Shown here piece after piece: positions 55,961 through 64,000 of a stretch of 64,000 bases of DNA (position 1 is the stretch's first letter; every line of letters starts with the position of its first letter). A program made the translations under genes and the position numbers. Origin of the DNA: Thelonectria olida (taxonomy: Eukaryota; Ascomycota; Sordariomycetes; Hypocreales; Nectriaceae); NCBI GenBank assembly GCA_020736575.1, contig JAGPYM010000025.1, forward strand, positions 434,001 through 498,000, read 5' to 3'. The notes beneath the pieces are model-generated. The model was not told the DNA's origin and ran no database searches. It saw only the letters and a program-made list of their open reading frames with translations.

Positions 55961-56590
55961 GATTCGGTGATGGTGACTGATTAGATTTTGATGCTGTAAT
56001 GGGATGCTGAAAGGCTCGTGGTTGTGCTGATGGTCAATGATGGTGGATTTACGCCCCGTCCAGCATCAGGAAGCCCGTTGTACAACTACCCAGCGCCCTG
56101 TGAGCTGCACTTGCCCATACAACAGCAAGAACAGCACCATTGGGCCGGACAGACTGGCAGTTGCGACTTGCTACGTGTGTGCACATTGTGACTGAAGCCT
56201 TCCATATCGCCTGGTCTGGCAGTGCTTGGCAGCGACGTGGGTGGTGATACCTTGATTTAGGAAACACATGCGGTCATCCGTTAATGATTCGCAAAGGAGA
56301 TGTAGTTTTCCATCGATCCATGTTCCTCGCAAGAATATGAATATACTTGCTATAATTAAAATAACGACCGAGGTCAGTTCGCCTGCCACCTCGATGACTA
56401 AGCACTGCAACCCTGAGATGCCTCGGTTCAGATCATCTCCGCGCCATACTTAACGACGACCCTGGCTTGTCCATCTTACATGTGCGTGGCATCATCTTGC
56501 TGAATCGATTCATCCTCATTTTTGAGCAAGAATAGAGAGATATTTCAGGCAGAGCGCTGGTGATTTATGCAGAGAGAAAGGACTGAAGCC
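55961..56590. other. Divergent intergenic region
   Basis: About 630 bases between the F-box pseudogene and the SDR gene, which point away from each other. No other feature seen. Confidence 0.5.
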
Positions 56591-57582
56591 ATGGAGGTCT
56601 CTAATCTATTTGCTGTTAGGGTGAGTACGCAACGAAGCATCGATTGAGAATTGCGCCTACCCTTCCTAAAGAATCAATCAAATAACAACATTGCTAGGAC
56701 AAAGTCGTCCTCGTCACTGGCGGTGCAAAAGGTATCGGTCTGATGATCTCTTCAGGCTTCGTCAAGAATGGCGCTCGAGTGTACATTTCGTCTCGCGACG
56801 CCGCTTCTTGCGAGAAGGCTGCCGCCGACCTGAACGCCCAAGGTGAGAATCATCCATCCCCTTCCAGCTCCTAGCCACGAGATTACTAACTCTGAGTCCC
56901 AGGCCCCGGAACCGCCGTCGCGCTTCCAGCCGACCTGCAGTCCCTCGATGCGTGCAAATCCCTGGCCGCCGAGCTGGCCAAGCGCGAGGAAAAGCTGCAC
57001 ATCATCGTCCACAACAGCGGCGCAGCATGGGGCGACACGATCGAAACCTTCCCCGACGCAGCCTGGTCCAAGCTGCTGACTCTCAACCTCCAGCGCGTCT
57101 TCACTCTCACGCAGCTGCTCCTACCGCTCCTCGAAGCCTCGGCCCAGTTCACCGACGGCATCGTCAGCGACCCGGCGCGCGTCATCAACATCGGCTCCAT
57201 CGACGCCCTGCGCGTCCCCGTGCTAAACAACTTTGCCTACAGCGCTGCAAAAGCCGGTCTGCACCACCTCAGCAGACATCTTGCGACTGTGCTGGGGCCC
57301 AAGGGGATCACCTCCAACACGATTGCGTGCGGGCCGTTTCCGAGCAAGATGATGAAGTTTGCGCTAGACACCATGGGAGACGACATCCGAGAAATGAACC
57401 CGCTGTCTCGCATCGGAACTCCAGAAGACATCGCGGGAACCTGTCTATATCTGTCGAGCAGAGCTGGGTAAGTCTTGTTTGAGTACTGTGTGGGTCGAGA
57501 GCTGATTTTAAATCCCAGGGCGTGGTGCAATGGAGCCACGATTGCGCTGGATGGTGGACATTCTCTCCTCGCCAAGTTGTAA
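56591..57582 (+). CDS. Short-chain dehydrogenase/reductase (FabG/RhlG-like)
   Basis: Four exons, 56591-56620, 56698-56842, 56903-57467 and 57519-57582; 267 aa. Classical SDR motifs: the cofactor loop VTGGAKGIGL at residues 16-25, HNSGAAWG in place of NAGG, the catalytic Ser in INIGSIDA, and YSAAKAGLHHLSRHLA with the Tyr-x-x-x-Lys pair, ending with GATIALDGGHSLL. Length and order fit the fungal group annotated as RhlG-like 3-oxoacyl reductases, NADP(H)-dependent enzymes acting on a carbonyl. The natural substrate is unknown. The first exon is only ten codons; its GT-AG intron of 77 bp and the in-frame joint support it. Convergent with the ankyrin gene. Confidence 0.9.
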
Positions 57583-57761
57583 GGCGAGCGTGAAAGGTTG
57601 GAGGTTTCGAGTGTTGGTGATATCACTAAGTAAGATATCAGTGTTTGGAGAAATGATTACTGGTCGAGCTCCACGGAACACATGGGTATCAATTGAGAAA
57701 CAGCAAGGGAACAGGAGACATGATGGAACATACCGAACGTCTGGAGGAGTGAACACGTAGC

Positions 57762-60353
57762 CTAATCAATATCTGGCTTATATAGGTATCTGTATTCTGA
57801 TCCGCACCTCGCCAACAACAAATCGCGAATATAACTTCGAGAGCCGGCCGTCGCAATCCGCTCGACGAGTTCCAGAGGTGAAACATCTTCCGTCACCTCC
57901 CGACTCTGAGACCAGAACCTCTTCGTCTTCCTCTTGTAGGTGAAAGGCAACCGGCGCGTTGGATCGAAACCTCGGTCTAGAAGCATTTCGGCAGCCTTGC
58001 TGAAACTGTCCCAACCCAATCCGTCAAGGGCATGGTCGTATACCGTCCTGCCCCTCATGCAGTCCTGGATAAGATAATGCAGGTAGTCCATCTGAATAAA
58101 CGGCTCTGTGAGGAGGAAAGAGATGCAATCCCAAGCCTGGTACGAGGCAGCGCACGAGATTGCTCGTTTCCAGTACTTTGAGTCCTCAGAGGTGACACGC
58201 TGGTCAAGCATGGCGAAGAGCCCCATGTTTCGGGTCGTCACCGCGTGATAAAGAGGATTCTGTTTGTCTATAATGTCTAGTCGAATGGGCAGAAAGCTCA
58301 TGCGAAAGACTGCGCCCGCCTCGAGTAGTAGTTGGGTCATGGTGTTTGAGAGATGGTGAGGCTTGGATGACAATATGGACAAGGACAATGGCGAATGCAG
58401 CTGGTGCGCAGTGCCTACCTTCTCACACCCGTATGCATTTGGATCAGCACGGTTTGCCAAAAGGAACCGCACTATGTTATTTCTTGATGCGTGTAATCCC
58501 GGGTCATAGGACTCATCGATGGCGCGCAGTAAAGGCGTTGTGCAAGCCTTGACTATCGACCCCGTACACGCAGGACAATGAACAGCGGAATCTGGTGGGT
58601 TAACCATCGCACCGGCTGCCAGCAATGCCCATACGAGGGCTTGTTTTCCCACCCATGCTGCATAAGCCAAGGCGGACTGATAGGGTTGATCTCGAACTGG
58701 GCACTCGACAATTTCCACCCCCGTGTTTGGATCCGCACCACATTCCAAGAGGGCAAAGACGCAGTCCTCGTTTCGGAACCGTAGAGCCATGTCGAGGGAC
58801 TTACAAGTGATAGAGTTCGCTTCATGAGCATTTGGATCCGCTCCTCTGGCGATGGTATCTCGAATGAACTCTGCCGGCGTGGAAGAGTCAAGCCTCTCAA
58901 GTCTGTCATCGAGTCTCCTTCTTTCATCATCACTCAGCTTCTCTCGCTGAACCCGGGATGCCCGGATCAAGTCCCAATCTGGACACGCTCTTGATGCGAC
59001 ACGCTTGATATCGTTAGCCATGTCTTGTATCCCGTCAAACAAGATCCTATTAGGCCATGGCTGAACAGCGCCAACTTCGGACTGCCGAATGCTGGTATTC
59101 CGAATAAGTGGGCGTTGGACTGGGGCCCTTGATGCAAGGCTGTCGCCATGGGAGTTAGGGAATGAATTGCCGTTATCGCGACGAGTAGGGAGAGGCTTGC
59201 TAGGAAAGTCATTCGGGGATGGCTTGCGAGTTGGACGACGGGCTGGGATCCCCGAGATGGTGTCCAGGGCAGCATCAGGGTATGAATATTCGCCGTTTTT
59301 GACATACACGGTTGGAAGCTTCGGCTTTCCATGGGGGTGACCAGAGGGCTGACTTCCGTAGTTGTGCCGTGGTTGTAAGTTTACGGGCACATCTGTTGAA
59401 GGTTGATCGTCGATGTGTACGCCCCTTAGTCCTCTCCGCACGGTTTCGAGTGCCATTGCGGCATTACGCGCGTGGTCATCCTCGTGATAGTTGACAACGG
59501 TGGCAGCGTCGTCTGTTTCTTCAGAGACAGTCTCCGGATACGATGTTGTCGGATGTGCTGGTCGAAGCCTTGCTGGCTGTGGTGGTCGGGCGGGTGCTTC
59601 ATGCGTGGCCCAGTCTATGCCATTGGGATGAGGTGCCATACCCTCTTCTGGGTACGGAGGTATGGTGAATTCGGCGGCGTCTACAATCGTCTCCTTGTAG
59701 GTAGACTCGGCATATGTACTGAGAACGGCCATGTTCTCAATCCACTCGTTGACTTTTGAATTGCTTTGAAACGATGGCCCAGTTTGGCGAATGGTCTCGA
59801 TTCGGGCCAGGATCTCATCCGTGTTGAACTTGACCGTCTCAACGTGTGCTCGAAGCACCTCGGTGTCATCTTTGATATCTTGGCCCAGGTTCCTAACGAC
59901 GGGTGAGCTTCGTGGCAAGGTAACCTGTTGAGAAGCTTACAGAGAAATGGCCTGCAGACCGATGTTCAAAGCCATCTTATAAACCTCCAGACTCTCGCGC
60001 AGCTTTTGCATATCCTCTTGACCGAAAACGACCCATTTTGTTTTGGTCCAGATCTTGTCATGTTGGTACTTTTCTACATGAGCCTCGACCTGCGCGACCG
60101 CAGATACGCAGCCTGTCAATGTGTTGTCCACTTGCTCGATCAGGCTTTGTGGCAGGCCGCCCTTCAAGCTGCGTGACAAGACGCGGGTGAGTGGATCGAG
60201 AATGGTGGCAATGGCTTGCAGCTCGCTGGATATCCTCATGAGGTCGTCCCTGGAGTCGCGAAAGTCACCCGAGAACTTGGTGAGGACCATGGCCGTCTTG
60301 GCGATGGAGCCTGCGAGGGCGAAAGACGTCCCCACAATCGAGAGGGGATCCAT
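57762..60353 (-). CDS. PigL_N-domain ankyrin-repeat protein
   Basis: Two exons, 60353-59941 and 59892-57762, 48-bp intron; 847 aa. The start MDPLSIVGTSFALAGSIAKTAMVLTKF through the amphipathic helices (LTGCVSAVAQVEAHVEKY) is the N-terminal effector-like domain found on many fungal STAND proteins (PigL_N pattern). Then come a coiled helix (DDTEVLRAHVETVKFNTDEI), a disordered, proline-rich middle of about 200 residues, and ankyrin units in the C-terminal half (DMALRFRNEDCVFALLECGADPN, ALVWALLAAGAMVN, IVRFLLANRADPN, MTQLLLEAGAVF, AAEMLLDRGFDPT). It has no NTPase. Such truncated sensor/effector combinations are thought to be parts of, or decoys for, NLR-type recognition. Location is probably cytosolic. 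The family reading is good; the role is inferred. Confidence 0.82.
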
Positions 60354-61782
60354 TTCGATGGTCGCGCGATGAACGTCTTGCAGACTCAGTCATCGACGGA
60401 GGAGGATCTGAACGAGTTCGGGCTGCCCGCAGTGTGTCCCGACAAGTTTGAAGCTGGCCTTCAGCCGCAAGAGCCTTAGCGAGGTTCAGCTGGGTGGGGA
60501 AGCCGGCGATACGTTGTTCAGCTAACCGGCCCCAATGGCTGGGCTGATTGGAAGGAGAGATCAGCGGCCATTATGCAGAGCGGCAGGTGTTGCCATGTTG
60601 CGACGCCGCGGCTGCCGCCCCCAACACTGCTCCCCCACGGAGAGCTGTGAAGTCATTGGCGTAGCGCAGGCAGACTAGCGATGCGTGGCTGATTGTTGGC
60701 ATCTAATCTAGGCAGAAAGAAGAAAGGGAGGTTTTGGATCGGATCAAACGGCTCAGTAGTTTCCGTTGCGATTCTGCTCTTGCGGCAAACTCCTACGTAG
60801 GTACATGAGGTGAAGGATTGAGTCAGATATCAAAAGTGAGTGAGCAGGTGTAGGTAATTTTAACTTCGACGACACAAGAATGGTCTAAAGACCGAGGCCC
60901 ATTGACTTTGTCTCCATCCAATCTCAAATCGCCTTCACACAGAGAGCACTTGTCTCGGACAGACTTAGAACGACGCCATATGTGCTGAGATGCATTATGC
61001 CGAATCGCGCGTAAATTCCGAAGTCTATCAAATGCACTTCGTAGCACGTTTCCATATCAATATCTCGTCCACTGCAATTTCCTTTCTCATGAGACGTAAT
61101 ATCACTTTACGTCGACTCCCAGTCGAGCTAAGAGACATGCCCATTCGAGATGAGAGCTAAGAGTCGACCTGTGCTGCCGAGGTAATTACTTTGTTGAAAA
61201 CGCAAAGCTTCCCGGTCTGACTTACACGGACTTGAGCCTTTCCTCGCATATTTTCTCCCCGTGGGGTTGCCCATCCCTGCATGGACTTGACGGCGGGCTC
61301 ATGGGCATCATTCCCTATAAACGTGGTCACCGCAGACCTTGGCTGCTGGCGGAAGGTTGGCGAGGTGGCATTGGGGAGTAGGTGTAGGCTGGAAATGGAA
61401 AAAGGTAACGACCAGACTAGGTAGAGTTATCGGAGTTCCCAACAAGGCCTGACACTGTAGATTTGAGGGAGAGTATTTATTTATGTACCAGTTCGCCTTT
61501 TACTTTACCAATATATGCGAGAATTGATTGTAAACATGTCCGCCAACTCCCGGCCTTGTGTGTACCTGAAGTCCAACGATCAGACGCGAGAGACCATCGA
61601 AAAAGATTGACGGAAGAAGTAACACGCGGCGCAAGCATCGTGGTGACGAGAACTGCAATGGTCTATATTCCGTTGAATCAACCTACCTATGAAAGATAGA
61701 TTCCATCCCAGATCCGAATATTAGACGGGTGAACTTGGACTTTCAATCCAGATCCAATCATCAGTCACCCATGCCTGAGAGC
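60354..61782. other. Intergenic region
   Basis: About 1.4 kb between the 5' end of the ankyrin gene and the 3' end of the NmrA-like gene. Only small reading frames; nothing recognised. Confidence 0.5.
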
Positions 61783-62715
61783 CTAAACGGCTTTCTTATC
61801 CTCTCTCAGAACCTCGTCTTTAACCCACTGCTCAAATGTGGTTGGCTCAAGATGTCCCTTCAACCAGGAGAGGTCTGCGCCATATGACCTCTCTCCAATG
61901 AACCGAAACATGGTGTTCAGGTCGTTAACCATCCAAATCACAAACCGAGCCAACAAACCGTAAGTGACGGGCACACCCTTTCCTGTTTGTCGCACAAAGA
62001 TGGCGTCGATCTCGTCAAAGCTGACCTCATCACTGGCAATGGAGAGAGCTTGGTTCCGGACACCAAGCGCGTCGGGTCTGATGAAACTCTCAGCCGCCCA
62101 TCTGCCAATGTCTTTTGTCACTGTTACTTGCATCTTCTTTCCCTTCATGTTTTCTCTCCAGCCAGTCATGCAAAGCTGGCCGGGAAACCCCCACCAGGCG
62201 TTGTCGGCAAACCACGTTGGACGGATGATTGTGTAATCCATTTTTGTCTCCCCTGGGCCACAGATGCTCTTCAGATGCTTCTCGATAAGGAACTTGTCGG
62301 AGAATGTCTTGCAATAAGACGGATCTCGGTCACTGAGTTCGCGACCACCACGGTCGACAGAAGAGTACACAAAGTAGGGGACGCCATGAGCGACGGCAGC
62401 GTCGATGAATGTTTTTGCGTCTGACAGCTCGGTCGGTCCATGGGCCTGGGCGAGAAAAACGCCGGTCTTGCTAACGATGCCCTTGTCGAGCTGCTGGAAA
62501 ATTGCCTCAGAGTTGCTCAAGTCGCCAGAGAGAATATGGATTCCTTTGTATTCTTCCTCCAGCTTCTTGGCTCCTAGACCGGTCGGTTGACGAGATATGG
62601 CGTAAACTTGGTTCGGTTGAATCTTGACTGTAGGGTGTGACAGCAGGGCATTCACAACTGCGCCGCCCTGACGGCCAGTGGCCCCCGCGATGAGGTAGAA
62701 CTGGAACGTTGACAT
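61783..62715 (-). CDS. NmrA-like NAD(P)-binding protein
   Basis: Single exon, 310 aa. The N terminus FYLIAGATGRQGGAVVNALL carries the atypical-SDR glycine motif (GxxGxxG) of the NmrA family. Further family marks are VYAISRQPTGLGAKKL, HILSGDLSNSEAIF, FLAQAHGP, VPYFVYSSVDRGG in the strand where classical SDRs hold the Ser, and DYTIIRPTWFADN. The Tyr-x-x-x-Lys pair is missing, so it is probably a redox sensor or regulator rather than a dehydrogenase; in Aspergillus, NmrA binds NAD(P) and represses the nitrogen GATA factor AreA, but most paralogues have no assigned role. The 3' end lies in an intergenic stretch. Confidence 0.85.
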   Translation of the reverse strand: MSTFQFYLIAGATGRQGGAVVNALLSHPTVKIQPNQVYAISRQPTGLGAKKLEEEYKGIHILSGDLSNSEAIFQQLDKGIVSKTGVFLAQAHGPTELSDAKTFIDAAVAHGVPYFVYSSVDRGGRELSDRDPSYCKTFSDKFLIEKHLKSICGPGETKMDYTIIRPTWFADNAWWGFPGQLCMTGWRENMKGKKMQVTVTKDIGRWAAESFIRPDALGVRNQALSIASDEVSFDEIDAIFVRQTGKGVPVTYGLLARFVIWMVNDLNTMFRFIGERSYGADLSWLKGHLEPTTFEQWVKDEVLREDKKAV

Positions 62716-63580
62716 GTTGCGACGACGGACAAGATTGAAGAGAGTCCTGTATTCGAGTGTGGTTGTTCATTTTTGTGAGCGTCTATCATTGCGGTTATTT
62801 ATACGGGCTCTCAGATGCTAATCGGGGTTGCAACAATGACGTGAAGGCTTCCTCGAAGAGACGTCTGCAGCGACAGCCCAGCGTTAATTCTCCAGGCAGA
62901 AAGGGCTTGCCGCGCGCGTATCTGATGTCAATAAAGAATCTTTATTGAAATGAATAGCGAAGTCTGGAATTATCCCTGTTGACGTAAGCCCTCTCGCGCG
63001 CGCGTGTGGTTGCTAAGGATTTTTCGCGCGCGGTACCTTAGTAAGGTCAGCAGCGTTCGTTTGGGGCAGATGGAAGAACTGCCAGATCCCAAATGGTGAC
63101 TACTTGAGACTTTCAAGTAATTAATACCTATTTGAAAAATGCCAAGAGTATTACGCTAGTCGGGAACCAAAAGGACTACTAGAGAGACAATTCTGAAACG
63201 GAATGTGCTGGGCTACACTCACTCTCATGGCCTTGAGGATCAATGCAAGCAAGGTAGCCGCCAATTCGTGGTACATACGCAGTTATCACCGTCTGGAGAC
63301 TGAGAGGTCGAACTGATTAAGGACTTCGTACTTTGAATAGCTCCATGTCACTACGGAAACGGCATGATAAAACAGTTTTTGGTATAATAATTTACCACGG
63401 CATTCTCAACCTGGATGCCAAGCTACAGCGGAGTCGATACACATACGGGCATGAGAATTGAAGCTGGTCAAGACCAGGAACCAAACGTTGTCATACTAAC
63501 GAGCTAAGATACCAAAGCGTCTGAAACATTCCAAAGTCTTTCTCTCTCAATCTTGGACCTGCGCGGCAAAAATCAACTGT
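62716..63580. other. Intergenic region with CG-rich words
   Basis: About 865 bases. Alternating CG tracts occur at about 62909-62917, 62994-63004 and 63024-63031 (CGCGCG runs). No exon supported. Confidence 0.5.
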
Positions 63581-64000
63581 TCAATCCTTCCGAACATAGA
63601 TGACAATGTCTCCAAAACGCTGATTGCTAGGCGGAAATTCGTGCATGTCGTAGCCCTCAACTAGCTCCCGTGTGCGAGGAGAATCTTGGTCTGTTGTCCA
63701 TGGCCTGCTTATCCTAATTAGTATACACTAGATATTGATGAGAGACATCGGGATCACTCAAACTCACACACACAGCGAGTCTTCTCCCCTACCATTACTG
63801 ATGGTCCATTCCGAGCTCTCCTCTGAAAGCGGCCTGACCTTGTTCCAGATCAAAACTGCAGGCCTTGCAATATCGGCAACCACCTGCTTGACGGGAACGT
63901 CGGGGGAACAGCTCATCACGACCGTATCGTCGTCGACATGGGTAAACCCAAGGGCACCAAGCCCGCCTACTACCTCGAAGCCCACCTCTGTTAGTACCTG
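63581..64000 (-). CDS. Unrecognised protein, C-terminal part
   Basis: The gene enters the window from its right edge. Exons 64000-63768 and 63713-63581, with a 54-bp GT-AG intron, encode about the last 120 residues: VLTEVGFEVVGGLGALGFTHVD, MSCSPDVPVKQVVADIA, VIWNKVRPLSEES-like sequence, then after the intron ISRPWTTDQDSPRTRELVEGY and an end in IVIYVRKD. The frame is clean across the joint and codon use is normal. I cannot name the family from this part; the GFEVVGG stretch is only weakly reminiscent of methyltransferase C-terminal regions. Confidence 0.5.

Noticed and set aside
1..64000. Secondary-metabolite gene cluster
   Set aside because: Reductases, a methyltransferase, an SDR and a Zn2Cys6 factor are present but scattered, and no polyketide synthase, NRPS, terpene cyclase or prenyltransferase is visible.

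Overview
The window is genomic DNA of a filamentous ascomycete (Pezizomycotina, most likely Sordariomycetes). Genes are split by short GT-AG introns of about 45-80 bp. Families typical of these fungi are present: a PhiA cell-wall protein, fungal rhodopsin-like membrane proteins, a LaeA-type methyltransferase, F-box proteins, a Zn2Cys6 regulator and STAND/NACHT proteins. AT-rich decayed patches and a paralogue with C-to-T/G-to-A style stop codons point to repeat-induced point mutation (RIP). There is no CRISPR array, operon or bacterial signal, and I found no tRNA or rRNA.

Layout. 1-5 kb: 3' part of a beta-lactamase-like serine hydrolase, Arp6 (SWR1 chromatin remodeller) and an MDR-type reductase. 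5-10.8 kb: a long gene-free stretch leading to a hexose transporter. 13-17.2 kb: a ferric reductase with a perfect palindromic iron-GATA site upstream, then PhiA. 19.6-24 kb: a C2H2 zinc-finger protein convergent with a TPR-CHAT (caspase-like) protein. 25-37 kb: a DUF7703-type membrane protein, 2-Cys peroxiredoxin, tungstate-binding-type secreted protein, Zn2Cys6 factor, Gfo/Idh/MocA dehydrogenase, an unnamed conserved protein, and a RIP-mutated second copy of the DUF7703-type gene running into an AT-rich block. 39.6-48.2 kb: a rhodopsin-like membrane protein, a probable MULE transposase relic, a NACHT NTPase and an F-box-like protein. 49.4-64 kb: a methyltransferase, an unnamed protein, an old-yellow-enzyme homologue with an altered active site, a broken F-box gene, an SDR, a PigL_N-ankyrin protein, an NmrA-like protein and the 3' end of an unrecognised gene.

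How the genes relate. Most are independent housekeeping or accessory genes. The thread that stands out is three separate proteins with the architecture of fungal nonself-recognition or cell-death machinery (TPR-CHAT, DUF7708-NACHT, PigL_N-ankyrin), two F-box genes, transposon remains and RIP scars: a fast-evolving accessory region. Iron and sugar uptake genes carry promoter motifs that fit their roles.

Caution. Several genes (ferric reductase, TPR-CHAT, NACHT) keep family-like sequence on both sides of single-base frame breaks, and four of these breaks sit in G/C homopolymers. I read this first as base-calling or assembly error, so these genes may be intact in the organism. Exon boundaries were read by eye from splice signals and reading frame; domain names come from recognition of family patterns, not from a database search.
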